From assembly GCA_017591395.1 (NCBI GenBank), contig WEDG01004630.1, positions 1-64,000 on the forward strand: 64,000 nt of DNA, read 5' to 3'. Shown one piece after another: positions 12,601 through 23,499 of the stretch. The number at the start of each line of letters is the position of its first letter. Position 1 is the stretch's first letter. The translations under genes were made by a program, and so were the position numbers. This DNA is from Schistocephalus solidus (taxonomy: Eukaryota > Platyhelminthes > Cestoda > Diphyllobothriidea > Diphyllobothriidae). The notes beneath the pieces were generated by a model. It was not told the origin of the DNA. It saw nothing but the letters and a program-made list of their open reading frames with translations, and ran no database searches.

Positions 12601-15460
12601 CCTACGGCAGCAGAGTTTGTTGCAGTCATGAGAGTTCTAACAGAAACACCCGTCACAAAGGCCTCTCGGGGCCCATCCAGATATTTCGATTCAAGCAGTT
12701 GACAGCGTAATATTTCCACACATTTCAGGTATTAGAGGACATGTAGTCTTAGTAGTGCGACCGACTACCGTACTGTCTTTTGACAAACTTCGAGGATAAT
12801 AGTGCTGTTTTTGCCGGTGAATTACAACATATAAACATTACATTACACGCATTTACGCAACCTTCGGTCTAGAATTACACACCTCATACAGCTACCGAGT
12901 GATTAGAATTGACCATGTCGTTATAGCAGCAAGAACTGGGCTTTTGTTAAATTCAACCGTGGCATGCGTAGATAGGGACTTCTGTCCTATATGGGGACCC
13001 GCGCATATAATCCCAACTGCCCCTCAATGGAGTTTGTTTCGTGTTGACTTGAGGAACAAGCTTCCGATTATGAACTGTCGACGTCCTACTAGGCTTTGCT
13101 GTTTTATTGACAATGCCCTTTGCTTGTGATGATCTAGGCATGCGTATTATATGCGCATACATTCTATGGGACTGTATAACGGACTCGTTAACGCTTACTC
13201 ATCTAACGGCCAGCGGATGTACTCTGATAAATGTCCCCAATTCTATCAGTAGTGGATCTTAGATAACTTGCACTTTCCCAAACTCCCACACCTGGATATA
13301 TAATGCCAGTTAACTGCCTCCCGGCTACTTTTTTTCCGAACTCGATTTTTTTTTAACTTTAGCTGAAGTAAAACGTGTAGGTGATATAATGTTTGGCTTG
13401 GCTACGCAGTGCGTTCAATCCAAGAATGTCAACAAAACGTCTCCACAAACACTCTCTAACCTCTGCCTCAAAATAAACGTCAAATTGGGTGGTATCAACT
13501 CGATTCTGGTTCCCGCTGTTCGACCTACTGTCTTCCGTGAGCCTGTAATCTTCTTCGGTGCCGATGTCACTCACCCACCTGCTGGTACGTTTCGATCCCT
13601 TTCTGTACCCTCTTAGCGACAGTACGTCCGTGTAGTTGTCAGTACATGCTAAGGTTCCGAAGCGTGTTTTCACATGTTTCTGATTTCTGCACACGCGCCT
13701 TTTATTTTAGTCTGTTTTCAACGGATTTCAAAATGTCAGTCTTGCTTTTTTCAATTAATACTTAATGGTTCTGTGTTAAAAGCAGTCCTCGGTTATAAGA
13801 TAATTATGTTCCGCAATTGTCTGACACGGCATACTGGGGCCTAGTTAGAAGTTTCAAGGTCAGTTCGGTTCACTGCTTTAATGGTTGCAAGACTGACTGC
13901 ATTCAATGAAATCTTACAAGATGCTTGTTCAGCGCTTTTCAGAGTTCACTTCCGGAACAGTCTTTCCAAATTGTTTCTTTTCAGGAGACAAAACGAAACC
14001 AAGTATTGCAGCTGTGGTTGCCAGCATGGATGCCCACCCCAGTCGCTACTCTGCTACTGTTCGCGTCCAGTCTCATCGTCAGGAAATTATCCAGGACCTC
14101 TATCCTATGGTCCGAGATCTACTTTTGCAGTTCTACAGGTCTACGCGTTTCAAGCCCACGCGCATAATTTACTATAGAGACGGAGTTAGCGAAGGCCAGT
14201 TCCTAAACGTAAGTCGACCTGATCTGTGACGCAGCAACATGTTTATCCTTTTCAATCCTGTAATCTCATACCTACCGATTTTAGGTTTTGAATCACGAAC
14301 TGCGTGCCATCCGAGAAGCCTGTGTTAAGTTGGAGATCGGCTATCAGCCAGGCATTACGTTTGTGGTTGTTCAAAAGCGCCACCACACCCGTCTATTTTG
14401 TGCTGATAAAAAAGATCAAATGGGGAAATCCGGCAATATCCCAGCTGGAACTACGGTGGATCAAGTAATCACTCATCCAACGGAGTTCGACTTCTATCTC
14501 TGCTCTCATGCTGGAATCCAGGGCACCTCCAGACCCAGCCACTACCATGTGCTGTGGGATGATAATCAGTAATTCCAAAAACTATTCTTTCAAGCACTTA
14601 CGGCATCTGCTCATTGATAATGTAAACCTGGCCAGCAATTCGAAGAACTTCCTTTATCTTACTGCATCGTATTATCTTTTTTGTTCGTAAGCTTTGATTG
14701 AATATAATTAGCAGTTCAAACCAGTAGTCAATTTGATTCGTCCCCTTTTACTTGTATTTGCGTCGATGAATGGTAACTCTTGCTGGAATCAATCTTGACA
14801 ACCACTTGGTGTATCCATGTCTGATCGTAGTAGCAGTCTTTAAAGGATAATTATAAAATAACTTACAAAATTCTCAATCCTTTTAATGTAGCCAGGCCAC
14901 TCCGAAAGCGGTTTGTAATTGCTGTACTCTGTACCCCCTCACATGCGCACCCGCATGTTAGATCAAAAGTTCATCTCTCTAAGTCAGAGTTCAATTAGAC
15001 AGTTTAATTTGTCGTGCGCAGTTGAATAGGGGGGTCACTGAATTGCATAAAGTCGTTAATTTCTGCATATTTTTCGCCTTTGCTTTATTCAGAGCTTTTA
15101 TTTTGTCTAGCTTCTCTGCGGACGATATTCAGAATTTAACATATCAGCTGTGCCACACCTATGTTCGGTGTACTCGATCGGTCTCAATTCCTGCCCCGGC
15201 TTACTATGCCCACTTAGTAGCCTTCCGTGCACGGTATCATCTAGTTGAGAAGGAAATCGACAGGTCAGTTCACCCTCTTTTTTGAGACCTCATCTTACCT
15301 GCCTGAAGATTGTTGCATCTCAATCTTTTTCCTCTCCCCAATCTATTGCAGTGGTGAAGGCAGCCAAAAGTCGGGAAATTCTGATGAACGAACCCCAACT
15401 GCCATGATGCGCGCCGTTACAGTGCATCCGGACACTCTTCGGGTGATGTACTTTGCCTGA
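3530..15460 (+). CDS. AGO: Argonaute (AGO clade), 15 exons, one frame-breaking surplus base
   Basis: Small-RNA-guided silencing protein of the cytoplasmic RISC complex; it binds miRNA/siRNA guides and, when the tetrad is complete, slices targets. Exons: 3530-3611, 7264-7840, 8290-8413, 9032-9214, 9313-9449, 9761-9895, 9976-10147, 10259-10442, 10534-10790, 10896-11080, 13363-13584, 13985-14208, 14285-14568, 15111-15263, 15352-15460. All introns are GT-AG and every phase joins. The exons total 3028 nt, i.e. 1008 codons plus stop once one surplus base is discounted. Layout: Gly/Ser-rich N-terminus, N domain from about residue 205, PAZ about 375-530, MID about 575-710, PIWI to the end. Tetrad D746, E786, D818 and H956 is intact with the same spacing as human AGO2. 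MID pocket residues Y, K, Q, K, K ([19 protein letters not shown]) are present. The break is a TGA at 9164 in exon 4. An assembly indel is likelier than a pseudogene because all else is intact. Identity is very sure; exon 1 is less so. Confidence 0.95.
3612..7263 (+). other. Argonaute intron 1 (3.65 kb)
   Basis: The donor is GTAAGT and the acceptor is TTTTTTGCACTATAG. I recognise no gene or intact mobile element inside. Short open frames on both strands (for example near 5.2-5.8 kb) look like chance. Confidence 0.55.
7264..7840 (+). CDS. AGO: Argonaute exon 2 (Gly-rich N-terminus, start of N domain)
   Basis: The exon is open from the acceptor to the donor (TAG|GTAAGC), 577 nt. Its first part is Ser/Asn/Leu-rich. 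About residues 145-180 form a Gly/Ser tract ([19 protein letters not shown]). The N domain then starts with [20 protein letters not shown] and ends CPRRVNR. The last codon is split in phase 2. Confidence 0.92.
8290..8413 (+). CDS. AGO: Argonaute exon 3 (N domain)
   Basis: Acceptor TTTTCAG, then [31 protein letters not shown], and donor AAA|GTAAGT in phase 0. It matches the AGO N-domain stretch around KPVFDGR. Confidence 0.95.
9032..9214 (+). CDS. AGO: Argonaute exon 4 (N domain/L1), contains the frame break
   Basis: It reads [18 protein letters not shown] as far as EGRTQRIPE and then meets TGA at 9164-9166. One frame over it continues [17 protein letters not shown], the expected family sequence. 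One base too many lies in the run TTCCC at about 9156-9160. The donor is GAG|GTAATT. Confidence 0.93.
9313..9449 (+). CDS. AGO: Argonaute exon 5 (L1 linker)
   Basis: Acceptor TTTCTAG, then [36 protein letters not shown] and WRMMLNID, ending in phase 1 before GTAAAT. This is a hallmark AGO-clade block. Confidence 0.96.
9761..9895 (+). CDS. AGO: Argonaute exon 6 (entry to PAZ)
   Basis: Acceptor TTTTACAG, then [19 protein letters not shown] and [12 protein letters not shown], ending in phase 1 before GTATTG. It matches the segment that opens the PAZ domain. Confidence 0.96.
9976..10147 (+). CDS. AGO: Argonaute exon 7 (PAZ)
   Basis: Acceptor ATTTCAG, then [40 protein letters not shown] and [10 protein letters not shown]. 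This is the PAZ core that holds the guide 3' end. The donor is AA|GTAGGT. Confidence 0.96.
10259..10442 (+). CDS. AGO: Argonaute exon 8 (PAZ to linker 2)
   Basis: Acceptor GTTTCAG, then [20 protein letters not shown] and [20 protein letters not shown]. The aromatic and histidine residues of the PAZ 3'-end pocket are in the QKHTYLP block. It ends in phase 0 at TTG|GTAAGT. Confidence 0.97.
10534..10790 (+). CDS. AGO: Argonaute exon 9 (linker 2, start of MID)
   Basis: Acceptor TTTATAG, then [47 protein letters not shown] and [13 protein letters not shown]. It ends in phase 2 before GTAAGC. Confidence 0.97.
10896..11080 (+). CDS. AGO: Argonaute exon 10 (MID)
   Basis: Acceptor TTTCCAG, then [39 protein letters not shown] and LPGKTPVY. 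It ends in phase 1 before GTAAGC, just after the tyrosine that stacks on the guide 5' base. Confidence 0.97.
11081..13362 (+). other. Argonaute intron 10 (2.28 kb)
   Basis: The donor is GTAAGC and the acceptor TTTTTTTTAACTTTAG. No gene or recognisable element was seen inside. Short open frames here have no family features. Confidence 0.55.
13363..13584 (+). CDS. AGO: Argonaute exon 11 (MID-PIWI, first catalytic Asp)
   Basis: [39 protein letters not shown] and [12 protein letters not shown]. It carries the MID residues that bind the guide 5' phosphate and D746 of the slicer tetrad. It ends in phase 1 before GTACGT. Confidence 0.97.
13985..14208 (+). CDS. AGO: Argonaute exon 12 (PIWI, Glu finger and second Asp)
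   Basis: Acceptor CTTTTCAG, then [27 protein letters not shown] (E786), [19 protein letters not shown] (D818). It ends in phase 0 before GTAAGT. Confidence 0.97.
14285..14568 (+). CDS. AGO: Argonaute exon 13 (PIWI)
   Basis: [49 protein letters not shown] and [20 protein letters not shown]. It ends in phase 2 before GTAATT. Confidence 0.97.
15111..15263 (+). CDS. AGO: Argonaute exon 14 (PIWI, catalytic His)
   Basis: Acceptor TTTGTCTAG, then [19 protein letters not shown] and [20 protein letters not shown]956 completes the tetrad. It ends in phase 2 before GTCAGT. Confidence 0.97.
15352..15460 (+). CDS. AGO: Argonaute exon 15 (C-terminus and stop)
   Basis: Acceptor TCTATTGCAG, then [20 protein letters not shown] and [12 protein letters not shown] followed by TGA. 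The MYFA end is the usual AGO-clade C-terminus. Confidence 0.96.
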
Positions 15461-16385
15461 TCTCTTCGGCGCGTTCAGATTCCGTGCATTAATGTCGTTA
15501 AATTTGTCGAGTGCGCGCACGCACAAACCCTCTTATTACCACCCTATCTCAGGCATACTAAACGACTCCCAGCACCTGACACACCCTCCCTTCACTTGAC
15601 ATATCAGCGTCTTTCGTAGTTTTTGTTTATTTCGACCTTAGAAAAACTCCCCGCGCCCCATTTGGTATTTAATTACCCCCACCTTCCTCAATTTGCAACC
15701 TGTTATCGTGTACTAGCGGAAGAGAAAAGAGAGCAATTGTGTTGTAAGTCCAGTAAGGCCTAGGTGTGGACGTCTTGAGTGATTGGAGTCAGGCTTGCTG
15801 ATCAGCGGCCCTCCGCTTCTTGGAGCCTCGCAAAGGGCTGCTGGCCAAGGGACATGGCTCAAGGCGTTGCATGCAGTCGTGTCATGCCACGCAGCACTGC
15901 CGACTGTTACACTCCTCCCTCCCACTTCACAACCAATTTTCCTGCCTATTCCTGCTAGGAAGACCGCCATTCCTTATTACCCGGCTTCTTTTTGTTTATA
16001 TTCGGAGAGTATTGTGTCATGTGTAACGTGTATAGTTAATAATAGGATTTTCTGGTTGCTTTCTTTCAATCAAATTTCCCAACCCTAAAGAGGGTATGTG
16101 TACATAGGCAAGACCCCCCTGTTCACTTGTGTTATCCACCAAATTGACCATATGCCGTATGTTGGTGTAAATATGCACACGCACATTTGTAGGCTCCCGT
16201 CCGTGCCCCCCTTTGAAGCACAAAATCACAGCATTGCGACAATTTGCCAAATCGCGCCCGACGCCAAAAGGCGGCTTTTATCACATGCCCTTTTCACTTG
16301 TTTTTTGCCTCGTGGCAAGCGCTTTATTTGTACTTGCATGTGCATGCAATATCTTGGCCTTTGAATAAATGCCGACTCTCCATTT
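15461..16385 (+). other. Probable Argonaute 3' UTR
   Basis: This is non-coding sequence after the stop, up to just past the first AATAAA. The extent is inferred from that signal only. Open frames here lack any family feature. Confidence 0.5.
16364..16369 (+). promoter_or_regulatory. Candidate polyadenylation signal AATAAA
   Basis: This is the first AATAAA that I find downstream of the Argonaute stop codon, about 0.9 kb away. Cleavage 10-30 nt later would give a 3' UTR of ordinary length. Confidence 0.45.
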
Positions 16386-19339
16386 ACTTTTCGATTGTGG
16401 CCAAACGACTTTCAATCCTGCTGTGCCACCTTTCCCGACGACCCGAAAGAGTTGTTACTATGGGTGGTGTCCGGTGGCGCTTCAATTCATCCACCCAGAG
16501 ACTCGAATATATTTCGTCGAAAAGTGGGGGATTAGTGCCTTCTCCACGGGTAATGTTGACCTCATGTATGGTGGGTGGGCCTATGTTATAATATCTGTTG
16601 GCTTGTGTTGTTTCATCTATTAAATCGTAGTGATATAATAAGTTGGACAGTTATAGTTGTAGCGCTCTGTCAGACTGGATCGGAGAGTCGATTTATCGTC
16701 GAAAGTCCCGCCATCTGTAGGTCGTCGATGTCTCCTTAACCCGGGTTTGTTGGGCTTTATTGTTCTGTTTTTCATGTCCGATTACCATCGGTCAGACCAC
16801 TAATCGCCCAGATGGCAAACTCATTCGTTATAGGACCGAAGCAGATTGTTTGGGGGGCGATGCCCCAACCACTATCAGTATTCTAGGTATCATCCGGGGC
16901 TTTCTGTTTGATGTTATTTCACTGCAGTCTGTGCATCGCGAGGCATAGGTGGGTTAGTGGGTTCTGCGTATCCCTCGCACCTTCGCTGGCTCCTCAGGTC
17001 GAGGGCTTCGCTTCGCAGGGCCGTTTCACCGTTCGGGATACGAAGTCATTGGTAGGTTGCCCTTGTGGTCTGCTATTCGAGGCCCGTGATAGCGAACACA
17101 ACCAGCACCCTGACGTCGCCTTCCTCTTCGGTCTCAGTTAAAGAGCCAACTTTTTATGTGCCTGGCTGTTTGGAGTGCTAATTTGGGCGAACTTTTATCC
17201 TGCGATTAGTGGCGTTAAGTAACCTGTTTCGCGGGGAGTGGATTCTTTTAATCGTTTGCTTGGTCGGAACATGGAAATCGATAGGTGATGTTAGCATTGC
17301 GCCGTGGCGTAAGGCGCAGAATATCCATGCTGATATGTGACCTGAAGCGGTAGGCACATTAAGCTGCCTTAGAATTTTCAATAAACTAAAAAGAGCATTT
17401 GCAGGACAGGCGGATGGTCAATGACTATGCAGTGCGAACATTCTCGGAAGCCTTGACCGTTATGTGCGCACAGCAGGTGTCGGCCTGTGATTAGCCCGGC
17501 AGTCCGCAGCTGTGGCAGTAGGCATTTCTGAAATCAAGGTTCTTGATCGTCGTTTCGTTAAGATGTTTGCGAAAAGCTTATAACTGCCCGTCGTCCCATA
17601 GAATGAGTGAGAGTGCGCTTCGAATGTCCGGGTGTACCGCATAGGGGAACGGGATCTACGAGTAGGTCATTTACCCACTGGTGGTTGGGTAACTATGAGA
17701 GGGCAGGAAGGTTCATGATTAATGTTCTCTGCGGTGGGGTTGGCGATGGACCTGGGAGACATAGGAGCGGCTGATAAGTTGTCTTAATTACTCAATGCGG
17801 AAGCAACGGATGAGGTACGCTTGGAAGCATTCGTAACGAAAATCTAACTCGACATGACAGGGAGATGTCGTTCGGGAAGTGTCAGACCTAGAATTCGCAC
17901 AGATACATCTTATGAAAAGTTAACCCTCCGTTCTCGCGTCGTAATCATCGATGTCTCGAGGTCTCTACGCATAAACCCTACCCGTCTGTATGAGACAGAC
18001 GGACTACTCGCATGGGTCTCTGAACGGCGTTGCTGCACGGATGCCGAATTTTTCTGAATTTGCATGAATTCTAGCCTCAGCTGCAGTAAGTCCGGGTTTC
18101 CAAACTACGGTCGTACCCGCATCGGATACATGCAAGTACTCTTCTTATACACCATTGGACAAGTTACTGGTTCCTATAGTTTGAGACGGATAGACCAGTT
18201 GGCGCTGCCCAGTCTTTAAACCAAAGGATAGTATCCCGGTCTTCGAAGCCATTTTTGTGAGAAAGAGGTTAATTAATCACCAAATAACGCCGTGAGCAGC
18301 GCGTTTTTACCTCGAACGTTATCATTGGTTAAAGGGCGTCCGCAGCGCACTGAATTCACCGCTTTTTTAATGCAGTTGAACCCCCATCCTCTTATGCTTC
18401 CTAGAGTACCTATAGCCCTGGTGTAAGTGCTGCAGTTGCACTGTCGCAACCAGGAATAATATCCAACCGAGATTAGCACTAAGGGTCGTCGCCAAAGACT
18501 AACCAAAACGTATTTTTCAGTCCACATTTTATGGGGTGGGGGGTGGGGTAACTTTGTACAAAACTTTGTCATCCTTTATGTAATTGTCATCCACAATCTA
18601 CGGCTTGGAAACACTATAAAAATTGTGGTGGATAAGGCAGTCGGTGTACCTTTACTACCGCAACCCGTCCCCGGGAGAAAACAAGGACGGCAGAGATGGA
18701 ACTGCGAAATTCATGCTGTACAGAACCCTGGGCTGCAGGTTAACGCCGAAGCAATCGCCAAGGTGGCCAAATCAAACGAAAAGAGCTAAGTCACACCCTA
18801 AAGAGCGCGAATTGGTTACCGACTGCTTGCATGAGCCCGCAAGAGCAAGATCAAGCGGTGTGTGTGGCAGCACCGGCGTAGGCAGTCACAGTATGCTCGT
18901 ATATGTGCGAGGCGGTTGGTCATGTGGCCGCAGGTCGGCTTGGCTGTTAAACCGGCACGTATGAAAGTTCAGGACATCTGGGATGGTGTGAGGTGGCTTT
19001 GTCACAGAAGCATTCGCAACAAAGACGGATGACCTTGACACTATGATGCGCGCGTTCCAGTACTGAAGAAAGGTAGGCGGTGCGAAGCGCCAGTCGTTGC
19101 AAGCCTACTGACATCTTCTTTTTCATATGATACCTGGTCATAGCCTCATCATTAAGTGCAACTGTGTGACATTGTTAATTTTTACCTACACTCTTGTCAG
19201 TTAACCTGTTTTTTAACACATTTTATAAGTGACGATTCTGCCACTTGGTCTATCAATACTAGTAATTAGTCACATTTTTTCCAGCATGAAACCATAGGCA
19301 GTCCTCTGTCGAAATTTGCACAAAACTAACATGCAGATT
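16386..19339. other. No gene recognised
   Basis: No coding region with family features and no recognisable element was found. A G-run cluster (GGGGTGGGGGGTGGGG) lies at about 18534-18549. Confidence 0.4.
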
Positions 19340-19364
19340 TCTTATCTGCAACTGCTGTCAGTAT

Positions 19365-20690
19365 AAAAAAACTAGACCTTGATGCACTTGTACAGTTCGG
19401 TAATTTTTCACGTTTCGGCTCACTTTTCTATATTCTTGGTACAATTTTTGAAGGACAAATGTCAAAGCTCACTTCCCAGCAATATAGGAAACTCGTAACC
19501 TTCATTGAACTTGTTACTACCGCGGCATGTGACAGGTAAAAACGAAGTCCCAACTTTATTTTTAAAAATTGTTCCTAAAAATAAACAGCACCTTGGTGAC
19601 GATTTCCATTTCTTTTATAGCCGTGTCCTTAAATTTAAGGTCGCAGACGCTAAAAGTTAATCATTTCGGCGCAAAATCCATCAATTTTGGTCAATCTGTT
19701 TTCGGCGAAAGTACACTTTATTTTCTTTCACCACGAGCACTTAGTTCAACAGCTCAGGGAAAACATTTTTTAGTTGTCGGGATAAAACTCTTATGGAACG
19801 TAGAGTTTTACACCCATCAGCAAGCAAAAAGCCTACAACGAGTTCTACGCAGCCACAATTTGTCTCTGAGGTTCGCCCTCCAGCTGGTCGTAGCCAACGT
19901 ACCTCCGTATCTCTAGCAGTTTCAGTTATACCTAACTCTGCACCTGATCTGCATTCGTTGATGAACGCTCACCGATCGCTAACGGAACTCACTTGTTCCA
20001 AACTGCCTTGAAACTCACTCTCGAACCCCGCCAGCAATCGCACAGCGGCTAGTATTAGAAGAGGCAGGTGAATATTTCCGGGTTGCGGGTTTGATCCTCG
20101 GGTCGTGCACTACTTGGGGTTGGGTATGACTGGCTGACGACGGTTAATAAGTCAGAAATGGCCATTCCAGTCTCCCTTTGTCGGCAATATTCAGCTGCCT
20201 CTTCCCCTGATCACAATATTCCCAATTCAAGTGAAATTTGCAACTTGCAATATCTCCAAGAAGCAGTAGTCGTTCAAATGATAAATCCAGACAGCTTGAC
20301 ATTAGCAGGAACGATTGACCAAGTCTATAGTCACACTTGACCCCCTAGGCACAGAATATTCACTTATTTCAAAAAACGGGGTGAAGTCAATTTGATTCCC
20401 ATTCCAAGCCAATTACACCTGTTCAAGCTATTCAATCGAATAATCCTCCTAAAACCCCAGAAATATCCTCATCTGTTCTTGATCCAAATTTGAAAATTAC
20501 TAAAGTCAGTACGGTTGGGAGACCTGCATAAAATTCAGCATCTACAATAAAAGCAAACAGCTTCGTCAACAATTTTACCAATCCAAGAGCTTGTCAGACT
20601 CCTCAAATAAATAAGTCGAATGACTTTGTACAAATCAGTAAAAAGAGTTAATTCAAATTTATAATCCAAGCCTCCCATCTTATTGTTCCA
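19365..20690 (+). pseudogene. CR1-A ORF1 remnant (copy D)
   Basis: Translated matches to the copy B ORF1 are scattered through all frames. They are KKLDLDAL and LGTIFEG..LTSQQ near 19.37-19.48 kb, ISKQ.A.N near 19.8 kb and the run ending NSAST/TNPRACQ near 20.5-20.6 kb. ORF1 of this group is a small protein presumed to package element RNA; I see no zinc knuckle. It is broken by many stops. Confidence 0.6.
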
Positions 20691-20889
20691 ACCTTCCTCC
20701 AAATCCTATTTTTCGGCCGCACAAAATGGTTACCCTCTCCATAGATCCCACCCAAATATGTTTTGCCTACAATAATCCTAATTGAGATAGTAAAAACATC
20801 AGGAAAAATTGTAGACCCTAGCAATTTTACTTTCCGCCTATTCCTTCTTTCCTACAGTTTAATTTTCCGACATATAATCTGTCCTTTTT

Positions 20890-21236
20890 TATAAAGAATA
20901 ATTTGCGTAACCTGTACCTCAGGACTACGGTCGGTATAATTTTACTGAACGTGAGATCAGGCGTGAAAAAGAGAGTTGAGCTAATAATTTTAGCTATTGA
21001 TTTTGGCGCAGATACTGTGTGCATTACAGAATCGTGGGCTCACTCTCTAATTTCCGGCTCGAAGCTCACTGTACATAATTTCGGTGACCGTGGTTATCTT
21101 CTTTATATCCGATCCTTTCTTGTACATTTGCCTTATGAACTGAGAATTTTTGTTTTTTTTTGGAAACATTTTATCGTTTCATTCATCCTCCTTCGCAATA
21201 AAAAAAAACGGAAACTGACTGTATATAATCTTTAGC
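20890..21236 (+). pseudogene. CR1-A APE endonuclease N-terminal remnant (copy D)
   Basis: LNVRSGVKKRVELIILA and DTVCITESWAHSLISGS match the APE-type endonuclease start of copy B (LNARSVVNKMAEL, DVLCITESWAHSLISDS). The acidic ITE motif is kept. It ends where the unrelated insert begins. Confidence 0.75.
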
Positions 21237-21649
21237 GATCCCACCCTAACAAATAGTCAAGATAAGCCAATCAAAACAACGACGCTACAATGAACTAAGC
21301 GGTCGATGCCGGCCAGTGAAACACACAGGCCATGGGTGAGCAGTCAGTTAATAATGCCAAAAACTCACACCGGTTGGAATGTACCGCGTTACAGTTAACA
21401 AAGGCCATCTAAAAGAAATATCGACAAATTCAACTTTAGAAAATGTCTAACAAACGAAATAAGTAAATATTTTTATGAATAATAATAAGGCAAATGATTA
21501 CCAAAGTACTCTCAGTCTAGACCGAAGGCAAGCGTAAAAGCGACTCTGTAGGTAAATGCCTTTTGAAACACTCGAGTAATAAGGTGGTCGGAAAATAGGA
21601 CTCGCTGACTGCTACGTGTGGTGCGAATATCGGTGTCACTGTAAGAGTT

Positions 21650-21722
21650 AGGGTTGGGGTGATGTGGGGAAAGTGGGGTAGAAGGGGAGTCTTGGAAGTA
21701 GGGAGGAGGGTAGGGGAGATGG
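21650..21722 (+). other. G-run cluster, potential G-quadruplex
   Basis: Eight or more runs of 3-4 G (GGGTTGGGG, TGTGGGGAAAGTGGGG, AAGGGG, AGGGAGGAGGG, AGGGG) lie within about 70 bases of the plus strand. This is a composition-based observation only. Confidence 0.5.
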
Positions 21723-22539
21723 AGTAACGGGATCAGCACAGTTTTGTCCCTGAAGCAGGCCTGTAGCAGCTAAAGTTATTAGGGAAGACCCTAACCGCTG
21801 CGAACCTCAGACTTAGTTCCGTATGAGAAGTGAGACTCCAGTTGGGAGGATGATTTATTCTGTAAAGAACTATCGTAGAAGGGGCTGGAGGAAGTTGGCT
21901 GCCGGATGAGGGCATGTCCGGCCGCCGCGTTCGCGACGCCCCAAGCGTCAGACCGTAGGTGTAGCGGCCGAAGACTTCGAGTTTGGCACACACACACGGG
22001 CGAGTAACGCACCTATAGCCGTTATTAGACAATGCGCGTATTGAACAAGGTCTCTAAGCGCCATGCCTATCACTCAAACGCAACAGTCATTAGAAGGAAC
22101 GGCAGAAATGTTGAAATGGATTCTACTATTAAGAAGGATATAAAGGCATGAAAGGGTACAATAGATAATAAAGAAGGGAGCGTTACATGAGGTGATGTCC
22201 CTTTTGGAGTCGGGGGAATTACGTCATGTCTGTTGGATAACCGGTGGGGAGTGCAACGCTGTGGGCAACTGCAGGGTCGGGACGAGGGGATGCTGACATT
22301 GAACGGAGGATAGCGATACGATAAGCGGCGACGGTACTCGTGGGGACGGGGGTCAGCGTTCGAGAGTGGAAGGGGGCACCGGCATCATCACCGACATTCC
22401 ATCACTCCATCCCCATCCGGGATCCGCGCGGAAAATGCTCCCAGCCCATTCAAACAATTCTGTCGGAACTTGGGTTCGTTACATAGGGATTTGTCACAGG
22501 GCATCCAGCGTGATTATGTGTGAGTCAGCCTTGAAGGTG

Positions 22540-22640
22540 ATTGGTTGGTATGGGCAGCCAGGATTGTCGGGACCCAGAGAGCGACTGGTGCACACGTGTA
22601 TGTTAGACACGACGGTTCGGGGTTCAACATGCGCACGGCG
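22540..22640. repeat. Dispersed repeat, copy 1 of 2 in the window
   Basis: GGCAGCCAGGATTGTCGGG, then CTGGTGCACACGTGTATGT and TTCAACATGCGCACGG, pairs with the stretch at 24309-24410 at roughly 70 percent by eye. The family was not recognised. Confidence 0.5.
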
Positions 22641-22729
22641 TTAAGTCACTATGTCACCTCTGAAAAAGCAGCCTTGACCCGCGTAACGAATGGAATAATT
22701 GCAAAAATTTGTGTATGGACAAAAATACG

Positions 22730-23202
22730 GAAAACGGTTACAACAAATCCTCCTCTGTGCACTCTTTGGAAAAGTTGCAGAGGCTCCAGTTAATATCAAC
22801 ATAAGAATAAGGAATTTTAATTTTTCAGAAATTGACTGGCATGCAAACACTCCTCATCGAAACCTTCAGAAATTGGTAGATATTAATCAATTTTCTAATT
22901 TGTTCCAATTGGTCAGTTCAGTGAAAATAAAAGTTTGCCTAATGGATCTAATTTTTGCTCATGGAACCCACCCTTTACTGATGGACTTCCCTCGTGACCT
23001 GTTTACAAGAGATCACGCATTAACTCATTATTGCTTTCCAGGCTCCATATCTATTAAGCCAGAGGTAAAACGTAGTTACCTCAACTTTGCTCATGTTAAC
23101 AAGGAATTAGGAAATAATTTTACAAGCACTCTAGACTTGCACGACATTTTTTTAAAAATAATGATCCAAGCTTTTACAATGAAATATTACAGGGCTCCGT
23201 GA
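22730..23202 (+). pseudogene. CR1-A APE endonuclease C-terminal remnant (copy D)
   Basis: It has an open frame of over 150 codons. NFNFSEIDWHANTPHRNLQ corresponds to the GDFN..IDW region of APE endonucleases. MDLIFAHGTHPLL and FTRDHALTHYCFP correspond to the D..F and SDH motifs of copy B (FTSDHAIIHCCFP). The continuation into RT is frameshifted. Confidence 0.7.
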
Positions 23203-23499
23203 TTTTTCCACAAATGATGTTTAAATCAAATGCTGCTTCTTCCGCTGTCCCACCCTTTCTTACAACACAGACTTACAAAAGTAAAAAAGCAGCTTAAGTA
23301 TCAATCCATAATGTCACTATCGGTCCACCTAACGATCGCGTAAATATTAGGATAAGCTTCAAAAATGAGTTTTGTGCCACATTGGGAGTCTCTAGCACGT
23401 AGTGATGCAAGTCTTTCCAATTTTTCGCTCAAGTCTTCCGTCTCTGCTCCTCCGCTAAGTCTCACAAGGTCATTTCGCCTTTACTCGATTGCAACAAGA

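Larger units (their letters stand above)
21237..22690. mobile_element. Unidentified 1.45 kb insertion inside CR1-A copy D
   Basis: The endonuclease reading of copy D stops at about 21236 and resumes at about 22730, so the DNA between is a later insertion. It has no recognisable coding region. It is relatively G-rich in the middle (21650-21720). It also contains, near 22540-22640, a stretch related to the one that truncates copy D at 24309. The exact ends are uncertain by tens of bases. Confidence 0.5.

Noticed and set aside
15783..16088. Small open frames downstream of the Argonaute stop
   Set aside because: No family features; they lie in the probable 3' UTR and overlap other chance frames.
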